Shown here: positions 1 to 9,210 of the stretch, piece by piece
Position numbering within the stretch: the stretch's first letter is position 1
Layout: each line of letters opens with the position of its first letter
Source of the DNA: Streptomyces sp. NBC_01428
Lineage (GTDB): Bacteria > Actinomycetota > Actinomycetes > Streptomycetales > Streptomycetaceae
NCBI RefSeq assembly: GCF_036231965.1
Contig: NZ_CP109499.1
Coordinates: 1,860,001 to 1,924,000 of the forward strand
Reading direction: 5' to 3'
DNA: 64,000 nucleotides
Notes under the pieces: model-generated
Told to the model about the DNA's origin: nothing
What the model saw: only the letters and a program-made list of their open reading frames with translations
Database searches by the model: none
Made by a program: the position numbers and the translations under genes

Positions 1-158
1 GGCAGCGGCAGGGCGGCCAGCGACAGGGCGGGGGCGGCCGCGGAAGTGGCGGCGGCACCGGCGGTGGCTCGCGGCAGGCTCCGCCGCCCGCCAACAGCGC
101 GATGGCGGACGCCCTGCGGCGCGCGGGTCTGACCGACCCCAAGGGCGGCCGGGGCTGA
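1..158 (+). CDS. C-terminal tail of a Gly/Arg/Gln-rich protein (left end cut)
   Basis: The first 158 bases hold the end of a plus-strand gene in the frame beginning at base 3, stopping at TGA 156-158. The visible 51 residues are a low-complexity Gln/Arg/Gly stretch followed by a short ordered tail reading ANSAMADALRRAGL and then DPKGGRG. Basic Gly/Arg tails of this kind are common on actinobacterial RNA-binding proteins. The tail is reminiscent of the end of the Tex-type RNA-binding transcription accessory protein, but that is memory-based inference. No catalytic domain is in the window, so the function cannot be fixed. Confidence 0.55.
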   Translation, partial: QRQGGQRQGGGGRGSGGGTGGGSRQAPPPANSAMADALRRAGLTDPKGGRG

Positions 159-231
159 CACGCGGTCCGGGTACCGGGGCCGACACCGGGTCCCGGGTAC
201 CGGGGAGGGTGAAAGCCCTCGGTGGGACGGA

Positions 232-269
232 CGGAGGGGCGGCTGCCGTGATCGGCGGCCGCCCCTCCG
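232..269. terminator. Bidirectional hairpin terminator
   Basis: A 12-bp perfect inverted repeat (arms 232-243 and 258-269) lies between the convergent ends of the left-edge gene and the ABC-F gene. It can serve both transcripts. There is no T-run, as is usual for Streptomyces terminators. A 13-bp direct repeat (167-179 and 193-205) lies just upstream. Confidence 0.6.
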
Positions 270-327
270 GCGTGTGGTCGCAGCCCGCTCCACGCCCCCT
301 GTCGGGCGCGGCGGTGTGCCGCCCGGC

Positions 328-1968
328 TCAGCGCTCGGTCACCTTGCCGTCCGCCACTTCCAGGCGGCGGGTCGTGCGGACCGCGTCGAGCATCCGGCGG
401 TCGTGGGTGACCAGCAGGAGCGTGCCCTCGTACGAGTCCATCGCCGATTCCAGCTGCTCGATCGCCGGGAGGTCGAGGTGGTTGGTCGGTTCGTCCAGGA
501 CCAGCAGGTTGACGCCCCGGCCCTGGAGGAGGGCGAGGGCGGAACGGGTGCGCTCGCCCGGGGAGAGGGTCGCCGCCGGGCGCGTCACGTGGTCGGCCTT
601 GAGCCCGAACTTGGCCAGCAGGGTGCGGACCTCGGCGGGTTCGGTGTCGGGCACGGCCGCGCCGAACGCGTCCATCAGCGACTCGGGGCCGTGGAAGAGC
701 TTGCGGGCCTGGTCGACCTCGCCGACGACCACGCCGGAGCCGAGGGTGGCGTGGCCCGCGTCGAGCGGCACCCGGCCGAGCAGGGCGCCCAGCAGGGTCG
801 ACTTGCCCGCGCCGTTGGCCCCGGTCACGGCGACCCGGTCCGCCCAGTCGATCTGCAGGGTCGCCGGGCCGAAGGTGAAGCCGCCGCGCCGTACCTCGGC
901 GTCCCGCAGGCCGGCCACGACCGCGCCCGAGCGCGGTGCCGCCGCGATCTCCATGCGCAGTTCCCACTCCTTGCGCGGCTCGTCGACCACGTCGAGACGC
1001 TCGATCATGCGCTGGGTCTGCCGGGCCTTGGAGGCCTGCTTCTCGCTGGCCTCGCTGCGGAACTTGCGGCCGAGCTTGTCGTTGTCGTTGCCCGCCTTGC
1101 GCCGGGCGTTCTTGACGCCCTTGTCCATCCAGCCGCGCTGCATCTGGGCCCGGCCTTCGAGGGCCGAGCGCTTGTCGGCGTACTCCTCGAAGTCCTCGCG
1201 GGCGTGCCGGCGCGCGGTGTCGCGCTCCTCCAGGTAGGCCTCGTAACCGCCGCCGTACAGGGTGATCTGCTGCTGGACGAGGTCGAGTTCGAGGACCTTG
1301 GTGACGGTGCGGCTGAGGAACTCGCGGTCGTGGCTGACGACGACGGTGCCCGCGCGCAGTCCGGAGACGAAGCGCTCCAGGCGCTCCAGGCCGTCCAGGT
1401 CGAGGTCGTTGGTCGGCTCGTCGAGCAGGAAGACGTCGTAGCGGGACAGGAGCAGCGAGGCGAGTCCGGCGCGGGCCGCCTGGCCGCCGGACAGGGAGGT
1501 CATCGGCTGGTCGAGGCCGACGCCGAGGCCGAGGGTGTCGGCGACCTCGGCGGCGCGTTCGTCGAGGTCGGCGCCTCCGAGGTCGAGCCAGCGTTCCAGG
1601 CTGTTCGCATAGGCGTCGTCCGCGCCGGGCGCTCCGTCGACGAGGGCCTGCGTCGCCTCGTCCATCACGCGCTGGGCCTCGTCCACGCCCGTGCGGCGCG
1701 CGAGGAAGTCCCGGACGGTCTCGCCCTCCCGGCGTTCCGGTTCCTGTGGCAGGTGTCCGACGGTCGCGGTCGGCGGGGAGAGCTTCAGCTCGCCCTCCTC
1801 CGGGGTGAGCAGACCGGCGAGCAGGCGCAGCAGGGTGGACTTGCCCGCGCCGTTGGCGCCGACGAGCCCGATCACGTCACCGGGAGCGACGACGAGGTCG
1901 AGTCCGGCGAAGAGGGCGCGGTCGCCGTGTCCGGCGGTGAGGTTCTTGGCGACGAGGGTGGCAGTCAT
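328..1968 (-). CDS. ABC-F family ATPase (duplicated nucleotide-binding domains)
   Basis: The 546-residue protein has two ABC ATPase halves and no membrane segments, as in the ABC-F class that acts on the ribosome (translation factors or antibiotic-target protection). The first half has Walker A GANGAGKST at about 37-45, signature LSGGQ at 159-163 and Walker B LLDEPTNDLD at 181-190. A basic linker rich in Lys and Arg (about 240-325) fits the ribosome-inserting arm. The second half repeats GANGAGKST, signature LSPGE and LVLDEPTNHLD. The Asp-Glu pairs expected for hydrolysis are intact. It is transcribed alone on the minus strand. A 381-bp upstream gap contains a strong hairpin. Whether it protects against an antibiotic or is a housekeeping factor cannot be told from the sequence. 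Confidence 0.93.
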   Translation of the reverse strand: MTATLVAKNLTAGHGDRALFAGLDLVVAPGDVIGLVGANGAGKSTLLRLLAGLLTPEEGELKLSPPTATVGHLPQEPERREGETVRDFLARRTGVDEAQRVMDEATQALVDGAPGADDAYANSLERWLDLGGADLDERAAEVADTLGLGVGLDQPMTSLSGGQAARAGLASLLLSRYDVFLLDEPTNDLDLDGLERLERFVSGLRAGTVVVSHDREFLSRTVTKVLELDLVQQQITLYGGGYEAYLEERDTARRHAREDFEEYADKRSALEGRAQMQRGWMDKGVKNARRKAGNDNDKLGRKFRSEASEKQASKARQTQRMIERLDVVDEPRKEWELRMEIAAAPRSGAVVAGLRDAEVRRGGFTFGPATLQIDWADRVAVTGANGAGKSTLLGALLGRVPLDAGHATLGSGVVVGEVDQARKLFHGPESLMDAFGAAVPDTEPAEVRTLLAKFGLKADHVTRPAATLSPGERTRSALALLQGRGVNLLVLDEPTNHLDLPAIEQLESAMDSYEGTLLLVTHDRRMLDAVRTTRRLEVADGKVTER

Positions 1969-2349
1969 CAGGGGGCCGATTTTAACGGCCGTCCGTCGCG
2001 CTCCGCGCCGCCGATCGGGACGGGCCGCCGCGCCCTCGCCGACCTACCCCCGCAGGACCGGCGTTTCCGGGCCGCCTGAGGGCCCCGCCACCCTGCCTCA
2101 CCACCGCCTCCCACGCTTCCGCACGGCCCCGGCCCGCCAGCCCTCCCCCCCCTGGCCGGGGGCTGGCCAGCGGCTTGGCAGGATGGCCCGGCGACTCGGC
2201 CCGGCGGTCCGCATCCCCAGCCGGGATGCGGACGAGTGGGGTCGGCCGTGATCCGGTGATCCCGAGATCCCGAGGCGGGTCGCTGCTTCCTCGCTCCGGG
2301 AAGCCCCCGGCGTTCCTGGTGCGCCGCGTCGCGCCGAGCCGGCCCGGGG
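1969..2349 (-). other. 381-bp gap upstream of the ABC-F gene
   Basis: I see no convincing gene here. The gap lies between the end of one minus-strand gene and the start of the ABC-F gene on the same strand. It contains a perfect 11-bp stem-loop (2207-2233), a second inverted repeat (arms 2136-2143 and 2160-2167) enclosing a run of eight C, and otherwise GC-rich sequence without a good promoter match. Confidence 0.6.
2207..2233 (-). terminator. Perfect 11-bp stem-loop, terminator or leader hairpin
   Basis: Arms GTCCGCATCCC (2207-2217) and GGGATGCGGAC (2223-2233) are exact complements around a 5-nt loop. It sits about 117 bp after the stop of the upstream minus-strand gene and about 240 bp before the ABC-F start. 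It could terminate the first or attenuate the second. Confidence 0.5.
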
Positions 2350-3393
2350 TCAGCGGGCCATCGCCTCGACCAGTACGCCCCCCGACGTCCGGGCCACGAC
2401 GAACGACGCGCCCTTCACCGCCCGGGCCTCCAGCGGGATCCGGTGCCGCCCGGTTTCCAGGACGCCGTCGAAGACGTCGTGGGCGTGGCCCCGGGCGAGG
2501 CGGTCGAGCCGGTACGCGGTCAGCCGGACGCGGCAGGTCGAGGTGACCTCGATCCCGGCCTCGCCGTCGGCGGCGACCAGGCGGGTGAGGCGGCGCAGCT
2601 CCAGGGGCCCGCGGTCCAGCGCGTGCTCGACCTGGGCGACCAGCAGCGGAACGATGGGCGCGAGCCCCTCGACGTGCGGTACCTCGATGTCCGCGGCGTC
2701 GAAGGCCTCCCGTACGGCGGCCCGTTCCGCCGCGCCGACGGACGGTCCGTACACCACCGCTCCGTAGACGCGCAGTTCACCGGCCGGGACTCCGGTGGTG
2801 TCGCGCGCGATGTCGGCGCCGATCCCGATGGTGCGCAGGGCGGCGGCGAGTTTGGCGAGCAGCGCGACCCGGGGGCCGATCAGCAGGACGCGGGGGCGAC
2901 GGCCCGCGTCGGTGTCAGCGTCGGCGTCGGCGTCGGCGTCGAGGAGGGAGTTCAGTGCGGCGCGGTACTCCGTGCCGTGGAAGCGGAACGGACCCATCCC
3001 GTGGTAGCCGTTGCGCTCCAGGTCGGGCCGCTCCCCCGTCTGCCAGGCGAAGTCGCGCCAGACGTAGTCGTCGTCCTCCCTCTCGATCAGCGCGGTGACG
3101 GCACCGCACTCGACGCCCTCGCACTCGGGGCAGCCGTAGATGACGTGACGGCCGTCGGACAGCGGGGCGTCGGCCTCCAGCAGCAGGCCGCGCACCTGGG
3201 CGGTGAAAATGGCGGGCGGGACGTCGGAGGCGAGTGGGGACACCGCGTCGAGGTCGGAGAGCTGGAACAGGAGCGGGCGTCCGTCGACGACGAAGTCGAC
3301 GAAATCCCGGTGCACTTGGAAGTCACCGTTGGCGAGGACTTCACCGGCACGCATCGCCGGTGCCAGGCCGAAGGTCGCGTACTCGGCAGACAT
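2350..3393 (-). CDS. Uncharacterised protein with a CPEC-type Cys motif (347 aa)
   Basis: I do not recognise a named family. The ATG at 3393 gives MSAEYATFGL. The first half carries C88-x2-C91 and C96 in GCPECEGVECGA, which could bind a metal or be redox active. A run of alternating Ala-Asp (around residue 150), encoded by a GTCGGC repeat at 2908-2940, forms a linker. The second half begins with RVLLIGPRVALLAKLAAAL, which has a Rossmann-like look, and continues as an alpha/beta domain. The start lies 66 bp from the divergent flavoprotein gene at 3460, so the two may share a promoter region. Similar proteins are sometimes annotated as oxidoreductases in Streptomyces, but I see no clear cofactor motif. 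Confidence 0.75.
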   Translation of the reverse strand: MSAEYATFGLAPAMRAGEVLANGDFQVHRDFVDFVVDGRPLLFQLSDLDAVSPLASDVPPAIFTAQVRGLLLEADAPLSDGRHVIYGCPECEGVECGAVTALIEREDDDYVWRDFAWQTGERPDLERNGYHGMGPFRFHGTEYRAALNSLLDADADADADTDAGRRPRVLLIGPRVALLAKLAAALRTIGIGADIARDTTGVPAGELRVYGAVVYGPSVGAAERAAVREAFDAADIEVPHVEGLAPIVPLLVAQVEHALDRGPLELRRLTRLVAADGEAGIEVTSTCRVRLTAYRLDRLARGHAHDVFDGVLETGRHRIPLEARAVKGASFVVARTSGGVLVEAMAR

Positions 3394-3459
3394 GCCCCGA
3401 GTATTCCCGCACGGGGGCCGGTCCGAGCACGGCATGACACATTCCGCTAGCGTCCCCGC

Positions 3460-4422
3460 ATGGAGCAGCCCGGGAACGACGAGGTGATCGTGGTCGGCAG
3501 CGGGGTCGTCGGTCTGACGACGGCCGTGGTGCTGGCCGAGGCCGGACGGCGGGTCCGGGTGTGGACGCGGGAGCCCGCCGAGCGGACCACCTCGGCGGTC
3601 GCCGGGGCGCTGTGGTGGCCGTATCGCATCGAACCGAAGGCGCGCGCCCGCGCGTGGGCGCTCACTTCCCTCACCGTGTACGAGGAGTTGGCGGCCCGGC
3701 CCGCCGAGACGGGCGTACGCGTGGTCGAGGGGGTGATGGGCGAGACGCGGTTGGACGAACTCGGCGACTGGGCGGCACGCGTGCCCGGCCTGCGCACGGC
3801 GACGGCGCAGGAGTACCCCGGGACGGCTCTGTGGGCGCGACTCCCGCTGATCGACATGCCCGTCCATCTGCGTCTGCTCCAGGACCGGCTCCTCGGGGCC
3901 GGCGGCACGATCGAGGAGCGGGAGGTCACGGACCTGTCCGAGGTACCGGCCGCGATCGTCGTCAACTGCACGGGCCTGGGGGCCCGTTCGCTCGTCCCGG
4001 ACCCCGCCGTCCGGCCCGTGCGCGGGCAGCTCGTCATCGTGGAGAACCCGGGGGTACGCGACTGGCTCGTCTCCACGGACCCGGCGGCCGGGACGACGAC
4101 GTACGTCTTCCCGCAGCCGGACCGGCTCGTCCTCGGCGGCACCACGGACGAGGACGACTGGTCGCGGGAGCCCGACCCGGACGTGGCGGCGGCGATCGTC
4201 GAGCGGTGCGCGGCGCTGCGGCCCGAGGTCGCCGGGGCGCGGGTGCTCGACCACCGGGTGGGCCTGCGGCCGGTACGGGAGGCGGTCCGGCTGGAGCGTG
4301 AAGTCCTGCCCGACGGGCGGGTTTTGGTGCACAACTACGGTCACGGGGGCGCCGGGGTCACCGTGGCGTGGGGGTGCGCGCGGGAGGCGGCCGGGCTCGT
4401 GAGCGCGGCCGCCTCCCGCTGA
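3460..4422 (+). CDS. FAD-dependent oxidoreductase, D-amino acid oxidase family
   Basis: The 320-residue protein begins with a dinucleotide-binding motif VVGSGVVGL (about 11-19) and continues with the DAO layout: a G-A-L-W-W-P segment after the FAD fold, VVNCTGLGARSL in the middle, VRGQLVIVENPGV, GGTTDEDDW, and a C-terminal Y-G-H-G-G-A-G-V-T that closes the FAD site. The length is usual for D-amino-acid oxidases, which convert D-amino acids to 2-oxo acids, ammonia and peroxide. The substrate is not predictable. It is convergent with the secreted peptidase gene, whose end is only 24 bp away. Confidence 0.9.
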   Translation: MEQPGNDEVIVVGSGVVGLTTAVVLAEAGRRVRVWTREPAERTTSAVAGALWWPYRIEPKARARAWALTSLTVYEELAARPAETGVRVVEGVMGETRLDELGDWAARVPGLRTATAQEYPGTALWARLPLIDMPVHLRLLQDRLLGAGGTIEEREVTDLSEVPAAIVVNCTGLGARSLVPDPAVRPVRGQLVIVENPGVRDWLVSTDPAAGTTTYVFPQPDRLVLGGTTDEDDWSREPDPDVAAAIVERCAALRPEVAGARVLDHRVGLRPVREAVRLEREVLPDGRVLVHNYGHGGAGVTVAWGCAREAAGLVSAAASR

Positions 4423-4446
4423 GAGCGGTCCTTCAGGCGCGGTGGG

Positions 4447-6405
4447 TCAGCGCCGCTCCCCCGGGACACGGACGGCGGCGCCGGGATCGCGTACGCCGTC
4501 GAGGACGGACGCGGCGGGGGCCGGGGCGGAGCCGGCGGTCGCCCGAGCGAAGGCCGCCGCGCCGCCGACGAGCGGGACGTGCGCGGACGTACGGGTCAGG
4601 TCGAGGGTCAGGGCCGGTGTGCTGGACGGCGGGTCGATCAGGTCCTTGTCGGTGCCCGCGACGATCAGCGCGAGGCGGTGACCCTTCGGGACGACGTGGT
4701 CGGTGGCCGCGAGGTCGAGGGTGGTCGTGTAGGCCTTGCCGGGCGTGAGCGGGCCGCCGTGGCCCGAGGCGCGGTGGCCGAGGTCGGCCCAGCCACGGCT
4801 CAGGACGGTGAAGTCGACGTCCGCCGTGGCAGCCTCGGTCCCCAGGTAGCAGGCGCTGTCGCCCGCGGTGCTCGCGCCCCAGCAGGTGCGGCCGGTGAGC
4901 GTGGTGATGCCCTCGCCCGGGCCCGCGTAGTCGCGGACGGTGTCCGGTCCGAGGTCGACCAGGACCGCGGAGAGATGGGCCGTCGAGGTGGTGGGGGTGG
5001 CGGTGACGGTGACCCGGGAGGAGCCGGAGAGCCGCAGGTCGCGGGTGAGCGGCCCGGTGGTGAAGCCCGCCTTCTCCGGCGTCGGCCGGTCGATGTGCGC
5101 GGCCCAGTCGGTCTCGCTCAGCGCCGGGTCGTCGGTGAAGGTCTCCGTCCCCGAGCCCCCGCGGAGGGCGAGGGTGCCGACGCCGGCCTGGGTGCCCGTG
5201 CCCGGGTGCAGGGTGGTCGCCGTGGTGGTGCGGGGCGGCCAGAGTGTCGAGGTGGTCCACTGGTCGGGGTGGCGTTCGATGTCGGCCATCGGCTCGTCGT
5301 CGATGCCGTTGTCGTAGCCGAGGAGTTCATGGTCGAACCAGCGGTGGAGGGTGTCGACGAAGGCGGCACGGCGGAAGTCGAAGGGGTCGACGTGGCCGGT
5401 CTGGGAGAGCCAGATCTTGCGCTCGACACCGTGCCGGGCGAGGGCGTCCCACCACTGGCCGAAGTTCTTCGTGCGGACGTTGAGGTCCTGCATGCCGTGG
5501 ACGAGGAACACGCTGGCGCGCACCTTCGAGGCGTCCTTGACGTAGTCGCGCTCGGTCCACAGCGGCGTCCAGTCGCCGGTGCGCGGGGCCCCGTCCACCA
5601 ACTTCTGCTGTACCGCGGCGCACTTGGCGCGCGCGTCGGGACTGTCCACGTAGCCGGAGAGCCAGTCGGGGCCGGAGTCGTAGAGCGGGGCGCCCTGGGC
5701 GAAGTAGTAGTCGTACCAGGAGGAGATGGCGCTGATCGGCACGATGGTCTTCAGGCCCTTGACGCCGGTGGCGGCGACCCCGTTGGCGATGGTGCCGTCC
5801 CAGCTCTTGCCGATCATGCCCGTACTGCCGTCCGTCCAGCCCGCCTTGGCGGTGACGGCGCCGGTGCGGGTGGTGTATCCGCGGGCCCGGCCGTTCAGCC
5901 AGTCCACGACGGCCTTGGCCGACCGCACGTCGGAGCGGCCGCCCACGTCGACGCAGCCGTCGGAGCGGTTCGTGCCGGCGAGGTCGACTCCGACGAAGGC
6001 GTAGCCGCGCGGGACGAAGTAGTTGTCGTAGAACAGCGGCATCTGGACGACGTGGCCGTTCGCGTCGTACGTCTTCACCTGGCTCTCGTTGCCGCGCCCG
6101 CAGCACGAGTAGTAGGGGCTGGCGTCCATGATGACGGGGACTTTGCGGCCCTGCCGGGCGGGTTCGCGGGGGCGGACGATGTCGACGGCGACCCGGTCGG
6201 GCTTTCCGTCGCTGTCGCCGTCGAGCCCGGTGTCGACCCAGACGGACTCCCGGATCGCGTTCTCGTACGAGTAGACCGGGGTGCTCTCGCGCGGGGCGCC
6301 GTGTGCGGCGGCGGGGGCGAGGAACGCGGCCATCAGGGCGGCCACGGCGGCCGTCGCGAGCGATCTCCAGGTCGTGAAGCGCATGCGGCGCACGGGTATC
6401 GGCAT
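4447..6405 (-). CDS. Secreted Xaa-Pro dipeptidyl-peptidase, S15 family
   Basis: The 652-residue protein has a basic N-terminus and a hydrophobic stretch ending in APAAAHGA, a Sec-type signal peptide. The alpha/beta hydrolase core shows the nucleophile in GKSWDGT, the acid region in HGMQDLNV and the histidine in QTGHVDPFDF. A beta-rich C-terminal domain follows, as in S15 peptidases that remove Xaa-Pro dipeptides. The double Cys in SPYYSCCGRGNE is typical of the streptomycete proteins. The ATG at 6405 is used; ATG 6384 would give a shorter signal peptide. It diverges from the M1 peptidase gene across 182 bp, suggesting a shared role in extracellular peptide use. Confidence 0.92.
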   Translation of the reverse strand: MPIPVRRMRFTTWRSLATAAVAALMAAFLAPAAAHGAPRESTPVYSYENAIRESVWVDTGLDGDSDGKPDRVAVDIVRPREPARQGRKVPVIMDASPYYSCCGRGNESQVKTYDANGHVVQMPLFYDNYFVPRGYAFVGVDLAGTNRSDGCVDVGGRSDVRSAKAVVDWLNGRARGYTTRTGAVTAKAGWTDGSTGMIGKSWDGTIANGVAATGVKGLKTIVPISAISSWYDYYFAQGAPLYDSGPDWLSGYVDSPDARAKCAAVQQKLVDGAPRTGDWTPLWTERDYVKDASKVRASVFLVHGMQDLNVRTKNFGQWWDALARHGVERKIWLSQTGHVDPFDFRRAAFVDTLHRWFDHELLGYDNGIDDEPMADIERHPDQWTTSTLWPPRTTTATTLHPGTGTQAGVGTLALRGGSGTETFTDDPALSETDWAAHIDRPTPEKAGFTTGPLTRDLRLSGSSRVTVTATPTTSTAHLSAVLVDLGPDTVRDYAGPGEGITTLTGRTCWGASTAGDSACYLGTEAATADVDFTVLSRGWADLGHRASGHGGPLTPGKAYTTTLDLAATDHVVPKGHRLALIVAGTDKDLIDPPSSTPALTLDLTRTSAHVPLVGGAAAFARATAGSAPAPAASVLDGVRDPGAAVRVPGERR

Positions 6406-6587
6406 GCGCGGAAGGTACCCCGGTCAACTCCCTTGCAAAAGGGGGGAGATGAGCGACGGGTGGGGTGGGGCGTCACATGTCGGCCGAATGGCGATCGTGT
6501 GACAGGGGTGGCCGTGGACATGACCGGGGCCACAGGGACTCAATAGGCTCCGGACAGACTTCATGCCCCCACGACTTGGAGCCCCAC

Positions 6588-8108
6588 GTGCACCGCAGAC
6601 TCATCGCCCCGGGCGCCCTGGCCGCCTCCCTGCTGCTGGCGATCCCGGCATCGGCGGCAAGTTACACACCCGGAGCACCGGGCATCGGCGACCGCTACTA
6701 CCCGGCCTACGGCAACGGCGGATACGACGTCTCCCACTACGACCTGCGGCTCACGTACCAGCCACGGACGGACGAACTGGAGGGCACGGCGACCCTGCTG
6801 GCGACGACCACGCAGGACCTGTCCCGGTTCGATCTGGACTTCCTGCTCGACGTGAGCGAGGTCCGGGTCAACGGCGCGAAGGCGTCGTTCGAGACGTCGG
6901 GCGAGCACGAGCTGGAGATCACCCCGGCGAAACCGCTCGCCAAGGGCACGCCGATCACGGTCGTCGTCCGGTACAGCGGGGTGCCGTCCACGAAGTCCGC
7001 GTACGGCTTCTCGACCTGGCACCGGACGCCGGACGGCGCCGTCGCCGCGGACGAGCCCGAGTCGGCGTGGTGGTGGTACCCGAGCAACGACCACCCGCTC
7101 GACAAGGCGACGTACGACGTGTCGGTGGCGGTGCCGGACGGCACCCAGGCGATCTCCAACGGCACACTCCAGTCGTCGAGTTCACGGCTGGGCTGGACCC
7201 GTTACAACTGGCGGTCGAACAAGCCGCAGGCGACGTACCTGACGACGCTCGCGGTCGGGAAGTTCGACATCACGACCGGCACGTCCGACGGCGGCGTCCC
7301 GGTCGTCAACGCCTACAGCAAGGACCTCGGGGACAACGACGGCGCGGCGCGCGCCAGTGTCGAGCGGACCGGCGAACTCGTCGACTGGCTGAGCGGCTAC
7401 TTCGGGCCGTATCCGTTCAGTTCCGCGGGCGGATACGTCCCCAACACCACGACCGGCTACGCGCTGGAGACGCAGACGCGGGTGTACTACAGCCCCCGCC
7501 AGTTCGCGAACGGCTCCAACACCTCCGTGGTGGTGCACGAGTTGGCGCACCAGTGGTACGGCGACGACGTGTCGCTGAAGGGCTGGAAGGACATCTGGAT
7601 CAACGAGGGCTTCGCGCGCTACGCGCAGTGGCTCTGGTCGGAGCACGAGGGCGAGGGCACCGCGCAGGAACTCGCGGACTACACCTACGCCTCCCACCCG
7701 GCGGACGACGCGTTCTGGACGGTCGCGCCCGGAGACCCCGGGGCGGAGAACCAGTTCGACACGGCGGTCTACGACCGGGGCGCGCTGGCCGTGCAGGCCC
7801 TGCGCAACGAGGTCGGGGACGACGCCTTCTTCGCCATCCTGAAGGGGTGGCCGAAGGAGCACGCGTACGGCAACGCGTCGGTCGACGACTTCCGGACGTT
7901 CGCCGAGCGCGTGTCCGGGCGGTCGCTCGCCGCGCTCTTCGACACCTGGCTCTTCCAGCCGTCGAAGCCCGCGGCTCCGGCGGCGCGGGGTGCGGGTCCG
8001 GCCAAGTCCGCGGAAACGGCCGCCCGGGGTTCGGTGCCCCGTCCCAGGTCCTGGAAGAAGATCGCGGCGACCGACACGGTCCACACCGGCACGGCCGACG
8101 GGCGCTGA
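6588..8108 (+). CDS. Secreted M1-family zinc metallopeptidase
   Basis: GTG at 6588 begins a signal peptide (MHRRLIAPGALAASLLLA) and gives 506 residues. Upstream in-frame codons are not needed. The zinc site HELAH (H317, H321) with E340 in NEGFA follows the HExxH-x18-E rule of M1 aminopeptidases. The usual GAMEN substrate motif is replaced by ALETQTR, as seen in many secreted actinobacterial M1 enzymes. The protein is short compared with classic aminopeptidase N and ends with an Ala/Pro-rich tail. It probably acts outside the cell, trimming peptides together with the divergent Xaa-Pro peptidase. A strong hairpin terminator follows. Confidence 0.92.
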   Translation: MHRRLIAPGALAASLLLAIPASAASYTPGAPGIGDRYYPAYGNGGYDVSHYDLRLTYQPRTDELEGTATLLATTTQDLSRFDLDFLLDVSEVRVNGAKASFETSGEHELEITPAKPLAKGTPITVVVRYSGVPSTKSAYGFSTWHRTPDGAVAADEPESAWWWYPSNDHPLDKATYDVSVAVPDGTQAISNGTLQSSSSRLGWTRYNWRSNKPQATYLTTLAVGKFDITTGTSDGGVPVVNAYSKDLGDNDGAARASVERTGELVDWLSGYFGPYPFSSAGGYVPNTTTGYALETQTRVYYSPRQFANGSNTSVVVHELAHQWYGDDVSLKGWKDIWINEGFARYAQWLWSEHEGEGTAQELADYTYASHPADDAFWTVAPGDPGAENQFDTAVYDRGALAVQALRNEVGDDAFFAILKGWPKEHAYGNASVDDFRTFAERVSGRSLAALFDTWLFQPSKPAAPAARGAGPAKSAETAARGSVPRPRSWKKIAATDTVHTGTADGR

Positions 8109-8139
8109 GGAGACCGGCCGGACGGACTCACCGACGGGC

Positions 8140-8171
8140 GTGGGCGCCCCGCGCAGGAGTGGGGCGCCCAC
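8140..8171. terminator. Hairpin terminator between convergent genes
   Basis: A perfect 11-bp inverted repeat with arms GTGGGCGCCCC (8140-8150) and GGGGCGCCCAC (8161-8171) and a 10-nt loop lies between the convergent M1 peptidase and sugar kinase genes. Confidence 0.75.
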
Positions 8172-8241
8172 TCCGTCGTCGGCGCGAACCGGTACCCGAC
8201 CGCACCGTCCCAGCCGCTCTGCCGCTTCACGCTTCACGCGG

Positions 8242-9162
8242 TCACGCCGGGTAGGCCTTCTCCCACTCTGCCGCCCGGGAGACCAGTTCGGCGTGGCTGA
8301 CGGCCCCGGCGCGGGTCGAGGGCACGGTGCAGGCGTGGGCGCCGGCCAGCGCCCCGTACAGGGCGCAGCGGCGGAGCGGCTCCCCGGTCAGCCGGCCGAA
8401 GAGGAATCCGGCGGCGAACGCGTCCCCGGCGCCGTTGGAGTCGACGACGGGTGCCGGGGGCGGTACCGCGGGGACGTGGACGAGTTCGTCCCCGGCCAGC
8501 AGGTACGCGCCCTCGGCGCCCGCCGTGGCGACGACCACCTCGGCCCGGCCCCGCTCCCTGACGCGCCGCATGGTCCGCTCGGGGTCGGCGAGCGCGGTGG
8601 TGGAGACGAACACGATGTCGGCGGCGTACGCGAACGGCTCGTGGTACGGATTCTCGCCGTCCCAGTTGTGCAGGTCGGTCGACAGGGTCACCCCGGCCTC
8701 CCGGAGGGCCGGCAGGGTGTGCGCGCAGGGGTGGGTGATCGACACGTGGGCGTGCCGGCTCGCCCCGGCCAGCTCCCGCACCGTCCCCTCCGGGAACCGG
8801 TCGGCCTCCCGTGAGCGGGTGTCGTCGTACAGGGACAGCCGCCGCCCGTCGGGGCCGACGAGATTGACCGCCCGCTTGGTGCCGGCGGGCTGGGGCACCG
8901 TCGTGAGCGGGATGCCCCGGTCGCGGTGCAGGGCCCGGACGAGGTCGCCCTCCGGGTCGTCGCCGAGCAGGTCGAGGTGGTGCGTGCGCAGGCCCAGCTC
9001 GTGCAGCCCGAGGGCCACGAAGTCCCCCGTCTGTCCGGCCCGTGTCTCGATCCCGGGGCGGATCATGTGGCTGTCGGCGTACGGAAGGGGCAGCTCGGGC
9101 ACGTGCACGATGGTGTCCACGCCCGCGCCGCCGAGGACGAGGACGTCGATGTCGCGGCTCAT
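8242..9162 (-). CDS. PfkB/ribokinase-family carbohydrate kinase
   Basis: The 306-residue protein follows the PfkB plan: N-terminal LVLGGAGVDTIVHV, an early substrate-binding segment with Gly-rich TRAGQTGDF, and the C-terminal signature VDSNGAGDAFAAGFL with the catalytic Asp and anion-hole GAGD. The ATG at 9162 has a GGGAGA ribosome site a few bases upstream. A longer reading from 9240 exists but lacks one. The substrate (sugar or nucleoside) is not evident. Directly upstream lies a long inverted repeat (9211-9252) that could be an operator or the terminator of the permease gene. Confidence 0.88.
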   Translation of the reverse strand: MSRDIDVLVLGGAGVDTIVHVPELPLPYADSHMIRPGIETRAGQTGDFVALGLHELGLRTHHLDLLGDDPEGDLVRALHRDRGIPLTTVPQPAGTKRAVNLVGPDGRRLSLYDDTRSREADRFPEGTVRELAGASRHAHVSITHPCAHTLPALREAGVTLSTDLHNWDGENPYHEPFAYAADIVFVSTTALADPERTMRRVRERGRAEVVVATAGAEGAYLLAGDELVHVPAVPPPAPVVDSNGAGDAFAAGFLFGRLTGEPLRRCALYGALAGAHACTVPSTRAGAVSHAELVSRAAEWEKAYPA

Positions 9163-9210
9163 GACTCTCCCTGTCGGATGCGACCAGCGAGTCAAGCAGG
9201 CCCGGACGAT

